A stretch of 64,000 nt of DNA from Saprospiraceae bacterium (GCA_022841745.1 JALHQW010000006.1:119355-183354), one strand, 5' to 3'. Shown: positions 1 to 9,342, counted from the first letter of the stretch. Notes: a model not told the origin generated them from the sequence alone. Numbers and translations are program-made.

Positions 1-1
1 T

Positions 2-2044
2 TATGACAAGGTCAAGGACGAGGCAAGGCTCAAAAGCTACCGCTCCCAAATCAATTATTTCATAGTAGAAGGCAACACACCCACACTCGAAGTGGCCCGG
101 AAAGAGCTGGCGCTTGGCCTGGTTGGGCTGCTCGACGAGCCGCAATTGCCTTGGCAAAAACTGCAAAGCGGACAGGGCATCGTGGTGGCTGTTTTGGGTC
201 AAAACGCTGGCATTGACAGAGAAATCAAAACCGAAGACGCCCAAAAATTGCGGACGGAAGGCTATCTTTTGTACAAAACAGGGCAGAAACTGTTGGTGAT
301 TGGCAAGGACGACAAAGGCGTTTTGTACGGTGTTTTTCACCTGCTGCGGCTTATCCAAACCAGCCAACCGCTTGATAATCTGCACGTTGTAGAAAATCCA
401 AAACTCCAGCGCCGCATCCTCAACCACTGGGACAACCTCGACCGCACCGTGGAGCGGGGTTACGCTGGCTTCTCCATTTGGAACTGGCACACCCTGCCCG
501 ACTATCTCGACCCCCGCTACACCGACTATGCCCGTGCCAACGCCTCCATTGGCATCAACGGCACGGTGCTGACCAACGTGAACGCCAATGCGCTCGTATT
601 GCGGAGCGACTACCTCGAAAAAGTGAAGGCGCTCGCTGACCTTTTCCGACCCTATAATATAAAGGTGTACCTAACCGCCCGTTTCAGTGCCCCGATTGAA
701 TTGGGAAAATTGCCAACCGCCGACCCGCTCGACCCTGCCGTTCAGCGCTGGTGGAAGGAAAAAGTGGACGAAATTTACCGCCTCATGCCCGATTTCGGCG
801 GCTTCGTGGTGAAAGCAAATTCCGAAGGGCAGCCCGGACCGCAAAACTATGGCCGCAACCACGCCGACGGAGCCAATCTGCTCGCCGATGCCCTGGCCCC
901 GCACGGCGGTATCGTGATGTGGCGGGCCTTCGTGTACAGCGCCGAGGACGCCACCGACCGCCACAAGCAAGCCTACAACGAGTTCGTGCCGCTGGACGGC
1001 AGCTTTCGTGAAAACGTGATGGTTCAGGTGAAAAACGGGCCGATTGACTTCCAGCCACGGGAACCTGCGCACCCCATGTTCGGCGTCATGCGGAAAACGC
1101 CGCTGCTGATGGAATTTCAAATCACGCAAGAATATTTGGGGCAGGGTACTCATCTCGTCTATCTCGCCCCGATGTGGAAGGAAGTCCTGGACTTCGAGAT
1201 TGACGGAAAAGGCACGACCGTAGCATCATCCCTCATCCCTCATCCCTCATCCCTCTCCGCCATCGCTGGCGTCGCCAATATCGGCAACGACTTCAACTGG
1301 ACGGGCTACCACTTCGCGCAAGCCAACTGGTACGCCTTTGGGCGCTTAGCGTGGGACTCGGATTTGTCTTCGGAAAAAATCGCCGAGGAGTGGCTGCGCA
1401 TGACGTTTTCCAACGATGAAAAATTTGTGAAAACGGTGAAAACCATAATGCTCAACAGCCACGAAACCTGTGTGAACTACATGACCCCGCTCGGCCTGCA
1501 CCACATCATGGCGACCGGCCACCACTACGGCCCCGGCCCTTGGGTGGGCGACCTGAGCCGCCCAGAATGGAACCCGACCTACTACCATCGGGCGGACGAA
1601 AAAGGCGTCGGCTTCGACCGGACAGCGACGGGAACGAATGCCGTTGAGCAGTACACCCCAGCCGTGCGGGAGGTTTTTTCATCGAGAAAACATTGCCCCG
1701 AAAAATACCTGCTCTGGTTCCACCATGTCGGTTGGACAGAGAAATTGGCCTCCGGCAAAACGCTTTGGGAGGCGCTTTGCCGCCGTTACCACCAAGGCGC
1801 AGCAGACGTGGACAACATGCGCCGAACTTGGCAGACCATGGAAAAAGAGGTGGACGGACAGCGTTTTCACGAAGTGGACATGATGCTTCAAATCCAAGAA
1901 AAGGAAGCTAAGTGGTGGCGGGATGCCTGCCTGACGTATTTCCAGACTTTTTCAAAAATGGAAATCCCAAAGGATTTGGAGCAGCCAGCACATGATTTGG
2001 AATATTATAAATCATTGGATTACCCATATTCGCCGGGGCATTGA
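2..2044 (+). CDS. aguA: Alpha-glucuronidase, GH67 (5' end outside window)
   Basis: Removes 4-O-methyl-glucuronic acid from the non-reducing end of xylo-oligosaccharides. The frame is open from base 2 without a start, and the residues before the first internal GTG (92) still read like the family N-terminal domain, so the true start lies upstream of the window. Motifs: VKANSEGQPGP, whose Glu (824-826) matches the general acid, then NGPIDFQ (Asp 1046-1048) and TQEYLG (Glu 1130-1132), matching the conserved Asp/Glu pair of the base machinery. The C-terminal GH67 domain is complete to the TGA. A short linker reading SSLIPHPSS is encoded by a CATCCCT tandem repeat. It is the first gene of a co-directional xylan cluster. 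Family assignment is firm; the N-terminus and any signal peptide cannot be seen. Confidence 0.93.
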   Translation, partial: YDKVKDEARLKSYRSQINYFIVEGNTPTLEVARKELALGLVGLLDEPQLPWQKLQSGQGIVVAVLGQNAGIDREIKTEDAQKLRTEGYLLYKTGQKLLVIGKDDKGVLYGVFHLLRLIQTSQPLDNLHVVENPKLQRRILNHWDNLDRTVERGYAGFSIWNWHTLPDYLDPRYTDYARANASIGINGTVLTNVNANALVLRSDYLEKVKALADLFRPYNIKVYLTARFSAPIELGKLPTADPLDPAVQRWWKEKVDEIYRLMPDFGGFVVKANSEGQPGPQNYGRNHADGANLLADALAPHGGIVMWRAFVYSAEDATDRHKQAYNEFVPLDGSFRENVMVQVKNGPIDFQPREPAHPMFGVMRKTPLLMEFQITQEYLGQGTHLVYLAPMWKEVLDFEIDGKGTTVASSLIPHPSSLSAIAGVANIGNDFNWTGYHFAQANWYAFGRLAWDSDLSSEKIAEEWLRMTFSNDEKFVKTVKTIMLNSHETCVNYMTPLGLHHIMATGHHYGPGPWVGDLSRPEWNPTYYHRADEKGVGFDRTATGTNAVEQYTPAVREVFSSRKHCPEKYLLWFHHVGWTEKLASGKTLWEALCRRYHQGAADVDNMRRTWQTMEKEVDGQRFHEVDMMLQIQEKEAKWWRDACLTYFQTFSKMEIPKDLEQPAHDLEYYKSLDYPYSPGH
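1224..1256 (+). repeat. In-frame CATCCCT tandem repeat inside GH67 gene
   Basis: Four to five copies of a 7-bp unit (CATCCCT) lie in frame and encode SSLIPHPSSLS between two conserved parts of the GH67 protein. The same unit occurs in frame at 23888-23918 and in an untranslated leader at 33369-33397, so this is a dispersed repeat family rather than native protein sequence. Confidence 0.75.
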
Positions 2045-2118
2045 GCTTGGGAGTCGTTCATCCTCCAGTCCTCAGACAGAGGGTGCTAACTTAAGAAAAG
2101 CATTCAACCATTATTAAA

Positions 2119-3258
2119 ATGAAATCATTCAAACTCATCCAACTCCTCGCAATCACGGCAGTTTTGCTGGCAGGTTGTAAAGAAGAAACATCGCAGCAGG
2201 AAGCAGATGCCCAAGAACCGGGCGGCTTGAAGACCATATTCAAGGACGACTTCTACATCGGCGCAGCCATCAGTGCGACACAAATTGAAGAAGCTGATGC
2301 AAAGGCGGCGGCACTGCTCCCAAAGGAGTTCAACAGCATCACACCAGAGAATGTCATGAAATGGATGTACATCCATCCCGGTCGTGACAGTTTCGATTTT
2401 GCGCTGCCTGACAAATTCGTGGCACTGGGAGAAAAGCACGGCATGAACATCATAGCGCATGCGCTGCTTTGGCACAGCCAACTTGCTCCATGGGTGGAAC
2501 AGGTGAAGGACGCCAAAGAAATGGAAGCTGTTTTGACCAACCATATCAACACCATCGTGGGAAGGTACAAGGGCCGGGTGCATGGCTGGGATGTGGTGAA
2601 CGAGGCGCTGAACGAGGACGGCACTTTGCGGGAAACCCCTTTTTTGAAAACAATGGGCGAAGCCTACCTTGAAAAAGTGTTCAAATTAGCCGCCGCTGCC
2701 GACCCAGCCGCCGAGCTTTATTACAACGACTACAATATCGAGCAACCTGCCAAGCGGGCTGGCTGCATTGCTATGATTAAAAAACTGCAAGCTGCCGGGG
2801 TGAAGATTGATGGCGTGGGCATCCAAGGCCACTGGAGCATTGCGGGTCTGCCTTACGAGGACATCGAAAAAAGCATTCAGGAATATGCGGCGCTCGGCCT
2901 CAAGGTGCATTTCACCGAACTGGACATGACCGTGCTGCCCAACCCCTGGGACTTGAAAGGTGCAGAGGTGAGCCAGAACTTCCCCGGCAGCCCGTTCATG
3001 AACCCCTACCCCGACTCATTCCCCGTAGCGAGGCAGGAAGAACAAGCCGTGGCCTACCAGCGCTTGTTCGAGTTGTTCCTGAAACACCGTGACCATATCG
3101 AGCGGGTGACCTTTTGGGGCATGAACGACGGCCATTCCTGGCTGAATGGTTGGCCCATCAAGGACAGGACGAACTACCCGTTGTTGTTTGATAGGAATTT
3201 TGAACCGAAGCCCGCTTATAGGAGCGTGATGGAATTGAAAAAGAAAGCAAAACCGTGA
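2119..3258 (+). CDS. Endo-1,4-beta-xylanase, GH10 lipoprotein
   Basis: Cuts internal beta-1,4 bonds of the xylan backbone. The 379-residue protein begins with a lipoprotein signal ending LLAGC (Cys20), so it should be lipid-anchored, probably at the outer membrane. One GH10 barrel follows: WDVVNEALNE carries the acid/base Glu162 and VHFTELDMT the nucleophile Glu267; HALLWHSQ near residue 114 is also family-typical. No carbohydrate-binding module. It follows the GH67 gene by 74 bp and precedes the sugar symporter, consistent with supplying xylo-oligosaccharides. ATG 2119 is the natural start because the signal peptide begins there. Confidence 0.95.
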   Translation: MKSFKLIQLLAITAVLLAGCKEETSQQEADAQEPGGLKTIFKDDFYIGAAISATQIEEADAKAAALLPKEFNSITPENVMKWMYIHPGRDSFDFALPDKFVALGEKHGMNIIAHALLWHSQLAPWVEQVKDAKEMEAVLTNHINTIVGRYKGRVHGWDVVNEALNEDGTLRETPFLKTMGEAYLEKVFKLAAAADPAAELYYNDYNIEQPAKRAGCIAMIKKLQAAGVKIDGVGIQGHWSIAGLPYEDIEKSIQEYAALGLKVHFTELDMTVLPNPWDLKGAEVSQNFPGSPFMNPYPDSFPVARQEEQAVAYQRLFELFLKHRDHIERVTFWGMNDGHSWLNGWPIKDRTNYPLLFDRNFEPKPAYRSVMELKKKAKP

Positions 3259-3263
3259 TGATG

Positions 3264-3346
3264 AACACGGAGGTACAAAGAACACAAAGAGACACAGCGT
3301 TAGTTACCTACTCCGTGTCCCTTTGAGCCCTCTTTACCTCTGTGTT
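3264..3346. repeat. Inverted repeat, CACAAAGAGACAC family
   Basis: A 32-nt left arm (3264-3295) and a 32-nt right arm (3315-3346) are imperfect reverse complements built from short purine-rich units around AACAC-GGAGGTA and CAAAGAGACAC. It occupies nearly all the space between the GH10 stop and the symporter start. It may act as an RNA hairpin between genes. Confidence 0.7.
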
Positions 3347-3367
3347 AAAAAAACAAACCAACTCAAA

Positions 3368-4777
3368 ATGAGCCTTGAATCGCAAAAATTAACGGTAGGC
3401 GAAAAAATCGGCTACTCCCTCGGCGACCTCGCCGCCAACCTCGTTTTCCAGACACTGCTGACTTTTTTGGCCTTCTTTTACACGGATGTATATGGCCTGA
3501 AACCGGAGGTGGCCACGCCGATTATCTTTTTCGTTGGCCTGTTTGCGGCGCTCGTTTTCAATCCCATCATTGGGGCACTGGCCGACCGGACGGTGACCCG
3601 CTGGGGCAAGTTCCGGCCCTGGATTTTGTGGACGGCAGTGCCATTGGGCGTGATGGCCTTGCTAGCATTTAGCACCCCCGATTTTTCCCCACAGGGAAAA
3701 ATCATCTACGCCATAGTCACGTATGCGTTGCTGCTGTTGCTTTATGCCGCCAACAACCTGCCATATTCAGCACTGAGCGGTGTCATCACAGGCGACATGG
3801 GCGAGCGGAACAGCATGTCGTCCTACCGTTTTGTGGCGGTAATGGTGGCGCAGTTCGTGGTGCAGGTGCTGATGTACCCTTTCGTGGACTACATGGGCGG
3901 CGGCGACCGGGTGGTAGGCTTCTCCAAGGTAATGACCTGGCTGGCCGGGGCTGGCATGGTGATGATGTTCATCACGTTTTTCACCACCAAAGAGCGCATC
4001 GTTCCCACGCCGGAGCAAAAATCTACGCTTAGCCAAGACCTGAAGGATATTGGCAAAAATAAGCCTTGGGCCATCATGCTGTTGCTGACCATCCTCGTTT
4101 TCATCACGCTGGCGCTCAAGGGCGGCATGTACGTTTACTATTTTGAAAACTACCTGGACGAAGCAGCCATTGGCAGTTTCCTTTCAAAATTTGGCTTGTC
4201 GGGCATCGAAAAACCCGCCTCCTACGGGTTTAGCGTCTTCAACGGTTGTGGCATCATCTTCATGATTGTGGGCATCATGTTCTCCAAAGGCTTGGCCGAT
4301 AAATACGGGAAGCGGGATACTTTCGGGGTGGCACTCGTGCTGTCCACGCTCTTCATCCTCGTGCTGAATTTCATCCCGCCCACCTCCATCGGGCTGGTGA
4401 TGATGGCGCAGGTGCTGCACGGCTTTTTCTATGGCATCACCATCCCCATCCTCTGGGCGATGATTGCAGACGTGGCCGACTACTCCGAATGGAAAAACAA
4501 CCGCCGGGCCACGGCCATCATCTTCTCCGCCATGCTGGTCGGCCTGAAACTGGGACTGACCTTCGGAAGCGCACTGGTCACGGGCATTTTAGGCGCCTAT
4601 GGCTACGTGGCAGGAGCTGAAACCCAAAACCCTGAAACCATCCAAGGCATCAAACTCTCGGTAAGCATCTACCCTGGCCTGTTCTTCCTGCTGGGGGCTG
4701 GGCTGCTGTTTTTCTATGAAATAAACAAGAAGATGGAGGTGGAGATTGAAAAGGATTTGGCGGAAAGGAGGAAATAG
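3368..4777 (+). CDS. GPH-family sugar:cation symporter (MFS fold)
   Basis: Predicted inner-membrane transporter of the glycoside-pentoside-hexuronide family, about 469 residues with roughly twelve hydrophobic segments. The N-terminus (KLTVGEKIGYSLGDLAANLVF) and the loop ADRTVTRWGKFRPWI are characteristic of GPH/MelB-type proteins. The start at ATG 3368 is preferred: upstream in-frame codons lie in the inverted repeat and read as unrelated sequence. From its place between xylanase and GH43 genes it most likely imports xylose or short xylo-oligosaccharides with a cation; substrate is inferred from context. Its TAG stop is fused to the following repeat element. Confidence 0.88.
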   Translation: MSLESQKLTVGEKIGYSLGDLAANLVFQTLLTFLAFFYTDVYGLKPEVATPIIFFVGLFAALVFNPIIGALADRTVTRWGKFRPWILWTAVPLGVMALLAFSTPDFSPQGKIIYAIVTYALLLLLYAANNLPYSALSGVITGDMGERNSMSSYRFVAVMVAQFVVQVLMYPFVDYMGGGDRVVGFSKVMTWLAGAGMVMMFITFFTTKERIVPTPEQKSTLSQDLKDIGKNKPWAIMLLLTILVFITLALKGGMYVYYFENYLDEAAIGSFLSKFGLSGIEKPASYGFSVFNGCGIIFMIVGIMFSKGLADKYGKRDTFGVALVLSTLFILVLNFIPPTSIGLVMMAQVLHGFFYGITIPILWAMIADVADYSEWKNNRRATAIIFSAMLVGLKLGLTFGSALVTGILGAYGYVAGAETQNPETIQGIKLSVSIYPGLFFLLGAGLLFFYEINKKMEVEIEKDLAERRK

Positions 4778-5140
4778 TCCGCAGTCCTTCAGTCCGCAGT
4801 CCGCAGTCGGGGGCTGTTAATACGGCACTTATTGCGGACTATTGGACTAAAATTATGGGCTTTGAAAAAAACTTCCAAAATTCGCAGTAAAGACATGCTA
4901 CCACGAAACTGACTGAAGGCTGTAGGACTGTAGGACTGAAGACTGTAGGACTGTAGGACTGAAGACTGTAGACTGTAGGACTGAAGACTGTAGGACTGTA
5001 GGACTGTAGGACTGTAGGACTGTAGGACTGTAGGACTGTAGGACTGTAAGACTGAAAAATTAAATTGCCGCAACCCAAGGAAAGTGCCTGCAACCACGGC
5101 CCCGACTGTGGACTGCGGACTGAAAGACTTAGGACTAAAT
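4775..5140. repeat. CAGTCC/GGACTG repeat element, copy A
   Basis: Begins inside the TAG stop of the symporter gene (TAGTCCGCAGTCC) and ends 4 nt before the GH43 ATG. Left arm: CAGTCCG units; core: degenerate GGGGGCTG-like motif; right arm: a long array of ACTGTAGG (8-bp period) followed by GGACTG units. Within the element the segment near 4893 (GCTACCACGAAACTGACTG) and again near 5086 repeats part of the core, so this copy looks composite. The 8-bp period would break frame if translated, unlike the copies found inside genes. Confidence 0.9.
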
Positions 5141-6154
5141 ATGGAACAACCACTCGACGATAAAACCATTCAAGACTACAACGACCGGGCAATTTCGCCG
5201 CCGCTCGTTTCGCACATCTTCACCGCCGACCCTTCGGCGCATGTGTTTGATGGCAAAATCTACATTTACCCATCACATGACATTGACGCAGGCATCCCGT
5301 TCAACGACAATGGCGACCATTTCGGCATGGAAGACTACCACGTCATTTCAATGGATGGCCCTGATGCAGGAGCCGTCGACAATGGCGTGGCGCTACATAT
5401 AAAAGATGTGCCTTGGGCCGAGCGGCAGATGTGGGCACCCGATTGCGCCCGCAAAAACGGCAATTACTATTTCTATTTCCCCGCAAAAAGGCCGGATGGT
5501 ATTTTCCAAATTGGGGTAGCCGTGGGCGACTTTCCCGTGGGGCCATTCAAGGCGGAACCAGAAGCCATCAAGGGCAGCTATTCGATAGACCCGGCTGTAT
5601 TCGAGGACGAAGACGGGCAGTTTTATATGTACTTCGGCGGTATATGGGGCGGACAATTGCAGTGCTACCGCAACAACGTTTTCGATGAAAAAAACGGCTT
5701 GAAAAACGACGACGAACCTGCCTTCGGGCCCATCGTAGCGAAACTGACGGACGACATGCTTCAATTCGCCGAGACGCCCCGTGAGTTGCAGATTTTGGAT
5801 GAAAACGGCCAACCCCTGCTCGCTGGCGACAACGACCGCCGCTTTTTCGAGGCCTCGTGGATGCACAAGTACCGAGGCAAATACTACTTCTCGTACTCAA
5901 CCGGTGACACCCATTTCCTTTGCTACGCAACGGGCGACAATCCCTACGGCCCCTTCACTTACCAAGGTCGGATTTTGAACCCTGTGCTGGGCTGGACCTC
6001 CCACCATTCCATTTGCGAGTTTGAAGGCAAGTGGTACTTGTTCTACCATGATTCTGTGGTGTCAAAGGGCATCACACACCTGCGGAACATCAAAATGACA
6101 GAGATTTTTTACGATGAAAACGGGCGGATTTTAACGCTTGACCCTTATTTGTAG
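5141..6154 (+). CDS. GH43 beta-xylosidase / alpha-L-arabinofuranosidase
   Basis: A 337-residue five-bladed propeller glycosidase without a signal peptide, so probably cytoplasmic. Catalytic triad by position: general base Asp30 (FTADPSAHV), pKa modulator Asp150 (SIDPAVFEDEDG) and general acid Glu237 (RRFFEASWMHKY). It would trim imported xylo-oligosaccharides or remove arabinose; the exact specificity cannot be read. The start is ATG 5141; the frame is open further upstream but that stretch is repeat element. Flanked on both sides by copies of the CAGTCC repeat, and its own TAG stop is part of the downstream copy. Confidence 0.92.
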   Translation: MEQPLDDKTIQDYNDRAISPPLVSHIFTADPSAHVFDGKIYIYPSHDIDAGIPFNDNGDHFGMEDYHVISMDGPDAGAVDNGVALHIKDVPWAERQMWAPDCARKNGNYYFYFPAKRPDGIFQIGVAVGDFPVGPFKAEPEAIKGSYSIDPAVFEDEDGQFYMYFGGIWGGQLQCYRNNVFDEKNGLKNDDEPAFGPIVAKLTDDMLQFAETPRELQILDENGQPLLAGDNDRRFFEASWMHKYRGKYYFSYSTGDTHFLCYATGDNPYGPFTYQGRILNPVLGWTSHHSICEFEGKWYLFYHDSVVSKGITHLRNIKMTEIFYDENGRILTLDPYL

Positions 6155-6320
6155 TCGGCAGTCCATCAGTCCACAGACCGACAGTCGGTGACTGCTACCT
6201 TTGCACTGATTGCGGACTGCCAGACTGAATACTAAAGACTCTTAACTGAATCCAAAATGCGCAGACGTGAGCTGCTACCACGGCACCGACTGCGGACTGT
6301 GGACTTAAAGACTGTGGACT
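6152..6320. repeat. CAGTCC/GGACTG repeat element, copy B
   Basis: Starts at the TAG stop of the GH43 gene (TAGTCGGCAGTCC) and ends directly against the next ATG (GGACTATG). It holds an internal degenerate core near 6190 and a good core GCTGCTACCACGGCACCGACTG near 6271, so it again seems to be two elements in series. Confidence 0.88.
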
Positions 6321-7304
6321 ATGAAAAAAAGGACACTTGGCCGCACAGGCTTCAATATCTCGGAAATCAGCCTTGGCACATGGCAGGTTGGGGGCAAATG
6401 GGGTGCTCCGTTCAGCCATGAGAATGCTGACAAAATCCTCAACGAGGCGGTTGACCTCGGCGTGAATTTCATTGACACTGCCGACGTGTATGGCAATCGA
6501 GAAAGCGAAAAAGCCGTAGGGCGGTTGGTGAAAAACCGCTCAGAGCGGATTTATGTTGCTACGAAATGTGGCAGGTTCATCTCGCCGCACGTCAACGAGG
6601 GATACACGCCGCAGGTGCTACGGGGCTACGTCGAAACCAGCCTTAAAAACATGGGGCTGGAGGCCATTGACCTCATCCAGTTGCACTGCCCACCGAACGA
6701 GGTGTACTACCGACCGGAGATTTTCGAAGAGTTTGACAAGCTCATTGCCGAAGGCAAAATCCAAAAACTCGGTGTGAGCGTGGAAAAGGTCGAGCAGGCG
6801 CTTAAAGCTATCGAGTACCCGAATGTGGACACGGTGCAAATTATCTTCAACATGTTCCGGCAACGCCCCGCTGGGCTTTTCTTCGAACAAGCAAAAAAGC
6901 GGAATATCGGCGTCATCGTGCGGGTGCCGCTGGCGAGTGGGCTGCTCAGTGGCAAATACGATGCGAGCACCGCCTTCCAGCCCGGCGACCATCGGCACGA
7001 CAACCGCCACGGCGAGCATTTCGATAAAGGCGAGACCTTCTCTGGCGTGGACTATGAGACTGGTTTACAGGCAGTTAGCCGCTTAAAGGGAGTGTTCCCA
7101 AGCCTTTCATTGACGCAAGTTGCCCTGCGTTGGGTACTGATGTTCGATGCCGTGAGCACGGTCATCCCCGGTGCATCAAGACCGGAACAAGTAGCGGCAA
7201 ACATTGCTGGAGACGAGCTACGGCCGTTGACGAAAGCCGAAATGAGTTCAGTTGAAGCAATTTACGATGAAATGATTAGCCCTTTGGTTCACCATTTATG
7301 GTAG
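6321..7304 (+). CDS. Aldo/keto reductase
   Basis: NADPH-dependent reductase of the AKR superfamily, 327 residues. The tetrad is visible: Asp52 and Tyr57 (FIDTADVYGN), Lys82 (VATKCG) and His122 (LIQLHCPP); the C-terminal VSTVIPGASRPEQV motif fits nucleotide binding. No signal peptide. It lies between GH43 and xylulokinase, so a sugar, uronic acid or sugar-derived aldehyde substrate is plausible, but the sequence alone does not give it. Bounded by repeat copies B and C, with a TAG stop fused to copy C. Confidence 0.9.
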   Translation: MKKRTLGRTGFNISEISLGTWQVGGKWGAPFSHENADKILNEAVDLGVNFIDTADVYGNRESEKAVGRLVKNRSERIYVATKCGRFISPHVNEGYTPQVLRGYVETSLKNMGLEAIDLIQLHCPPNEVYYRPEIFEEFDKLIAEGKIQKLGVSVEKVEQALKAIEYPNVDTVQIIFNMFRQRPAGLFFEQAKKRNIGVIVRVPLASGLLSGKYDASTAFQPGDHRHDNRHGEHFDKGETFSGVDYETGLQAVSRLKGVFPSLSLTQVALRWVLMFDAVSTVIPGASRPEQVAANIAGDELRPLTKAEMSSVEAIYDEMISPLVHHLW

Positions 7305-7390
7305 TCCTACAGTCTTCAGTCCGCAGTCCACAGTCGGGGCTGCTACCACGGCACTGACTGCGGACTGAAGGGGACTACGGACTCAAAAAA
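7302..7390. repeat. CAGTCC/GGACTG repeat element, copy C
   Basis: The most compact copy: left arm TAGTCCTACAGTCTTCAGTCCGCAGTCCACAG split around a short core (GGGGCTGCTACCACGGCAC) and right arm GACTGCGGACTGAAGGGGACTACGGACT, ending nine bases before the xylulokinase ATG. The left end is the TAG stop of the aldo/keto reductase gene. Confidence 0.9.
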
Positions 7391-9328
7391 ATGTACCTAC
7401 TCGGATACGATATCGGAAGTTCGACCATCAAGGCAGCGTTGCTTGATGCGAAGACCCACAAGGTCTTGGGGCTTACGCATTACCCAGACCAAGAGATGGA
7501 CATGATTTCGAGGCAGCGGGGCTGGGCGGAGCAGCAGCCGGAGGTGTGGTGGCAGCACTTTTGCGCTGCAACGCACAGGCTGTTGGACACCACAGGCGTT
7601 GACCCCAAGCGCATAATGGGCATCGGTATCAGCTACCAGATGCACGGATTGGTATTGATAGACAAGGAAATGCAGGTGCTACGGCCATCCATTGTCTGGT
7701 GTGATAGTCGGGCGGTGGCCATTGGGCAGCAAGCTTTCGATGAGCTTGGGGAGGATTATTGCCTTCGGCAAATGCTCAACTCACCCGGCAACTTCACTGC
7801 CTCAAAGCTGAAGTGGGTCAAGGACAACGAACCGGACGTTTACGAAAAAGCCTATAAACTGCTCCTGCCCGGCGACTTCATCGCCATGAAACTGACGGGC
7901 GAGGCAACCACCACAATTGCTGGTTTGACAGAAGGTATTTTTTGGGATTTCAAGGAGAAAAAAGTCGCCAACCGCCTGCTCGAACACTACGGGCTTCGCA
8001 AAGACCTAATTGCAGAGGCCGTCCCGACCTTCTCCATTCAAGGCAAGTTGACCAAGGCTGCCGCAGCTCGCACAGGGCTGGCAGAGGGCACATCCATCAG
8101 TTATAGGGCTGGTGACCAGCCAAACAATGCATTGAGCCTCAACGTGTTGCGGCCCGGTGAAGTGGCTGCCACCAGTGGTACTTCGGGAGTGGTGTACGGT
8201 ATCGTGGACAAACCAGTTTTTGACAAAAAATCAAGGGTAAACTCCTTTGCCCACGTTAATTACGAACAAAACCACGACCGCATCGGCGTATTGCTCTGCT
8301 TAAACGGGGCGGGCATCGAGTACAGTTGGGTAAAGCACCAGGTGGCCCGCAGTGACCACTCCTACGCCGACATGGAGCGCATGGCCAGCACCGTTCCAGT
8401 CGGCTCAGATGGGCTTTGCGTACTGCCGTTCGGCAATGGGGCGGAGCGGATGCTTGAAGACCGCAACGTAAACGCCCATTTTTTCAACCTCGATTTCAAC
8501 CGCCACACGAGGGCGCATCTATACCGGTCATCGTTAGAGGGCATTGCTTTTTCATTCGTGATGGGCGTCAACATCTTGCAGGAGTTGGGGTTGAACGTGG
8601 ACGTCATTCGGGTCGGCAACGACAATATGTTCCAGTCAAAGATTTTCGCAAAAACCATCTCAACGCTGCTCAACAGCAAAATCGAAGTAGTGGACACGAC
8701 AGGGGCGGTGGGAGCAGCACGGGCTGCTGGGGTTGCAACCGGGCTTTACGCCAACCTTGAAGAAGCGCTGCAAGACGTGAAGCCGGGTGCGGTCTATGAG
8801 CCGGACCTGAATTACTCGCTTTGCCAACAAGCTTATAGCTACTGGATGTCAAGGGTGCGATTGGCGGTGGACGAAGGCACTGCCGTGGCAAGGCATGCAG
8901 CGCCCCAAAAGGATGCATTGAATCAATCAAAGGAACTAGCAGCAGCTCGCCTCCAACTGGATGCAGCGAATGAATTTTTGGCAGAAATAAAAACTGCCTT
9001 ACAGCGGAACGACAGCGCCTCAATATCGAAGGTGTTGCAGAAAATAGACGCCAAGTTGAACAGCAGCAATCAACAATGGGATGGTTTTGAGGAACATTTT
9101 GACTTGCTCCACGATGATTTTATCAAGAAATTAAAGAAGCATTACCCTTCACTATCTATGCAGGAGATAAAGCTCTGCGCCTACCTTAAAATGAAACTCA
9201 GCACCAAGGAAATGGCGCAACAAATGAGACTCTCCATCCGGGGAATTGAGACAGGGCGCTACCGTCTTCGCAAGAAAATGGGGTTGAGCGATGGTGAGAA
9301 CCTGGCGGAGCATTTGGAACGCATATAA
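7391..9328 (+). CDS. xylB: Xylulokinase fused to a C-terminal LuxR-type HTH
   Basis: FGGY kinase domain (about residues 1-495) for ATP-dependent phosphorylation of D-xylulose, with DIGSST at residues 7-12 and the catalytic Asp242 in YRAGDQPN. Xylulokinases normally end near residue 500, as does the paralogue at 9700. Here about 145 residues follow: a charged, probably coiled-coil linker (about 505-575) and a LuxR-type helix-turn-helix (587-645) with EIKLCAYLKMKLSTKEMAQQ and RGIETGRYRLRKKMGL. This tail is the one found at the end of many Bacteroidota one-component regulators. I infer a kinase that also binds DNA, perhaps sensing xylulose to control the locus. The reading frame is continuous, so a chimera from a frameshift is unlikely. 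Kinase identity is firm; regulation is inference. Confidence 0.9.
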   Translation: MYLLGYDIGSSTIKAALLDAKTHKVLGLTHYPDQEMDMISRQRGWAEQQPEVWWQHFCAATHRLLDTTGVDPKRIMGIGISYQMHGLVLIDKEMQVLRPSIVWCDSRAVAIGQQAFDELGEDYCLRQMLNSPGNFTASKLKWVKDNEPDVYEKAYKLLLPGDFIAMKLTGEATTTIAGLTEGIFWDFKEKKVANRLLEHYGLRKDLIAEAVPTFSIQGKLTKAAAARTGLAEGTSISYRAGDQPNNALSLNVLRPGEVAATSGTSGVVYGIVDKPVFDKKSRVNSFAHVNYEQNHDRIGVLLCLNGAGIEYSWVKHQVARSDHSYADMERMASTVPVGSDGLCVLPFGNGAERMLEDRNVNAHFFNLDFNRHTRAHLYRSSLEGIAFSFVMGVNILQELGLNVDVIRVGNDNMFQSKIFAKTISTLLNSKIEVVDTTGAVGAARAAGVATGLYANLEEALQDVKPGAVYEPDLNYSLCQQAYSYWMSRVRLAVDEGTAVARHAAPQKDALNQSKELAAARLQLDAANEFLAEIKTALQRNDSASISKVLQKIDAKLNSSNQQWDGFEEHFDLLHDDFIKKLKKHYPSLSMQEIKLCAYLKMKLSTKEMAQQMRLSIRGIETGRYRLRKKMGLSDGENLAEHLERI

Positions 9329-9342
9329 AACTACTCTTTCAA

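Noticed and set aside
4900..5060. CRISPR-like array
   Set aside because: Units are 8 bp in direct tandem without unique spacers, and no cas genes are near.
4789..5192. Minus-strand frames of low complexity (SPTVLQSY repeats)
   Set aside because: They are translations of the ACTGTAGG repeat array and have no signal, domain or start context.
8860..9328. Xylulokinase tail as a frameshifted neighbour gene
   Set aside because: The frame is continuous, there is no start codon context at the boundary, and the tail is complete to a natural stop.
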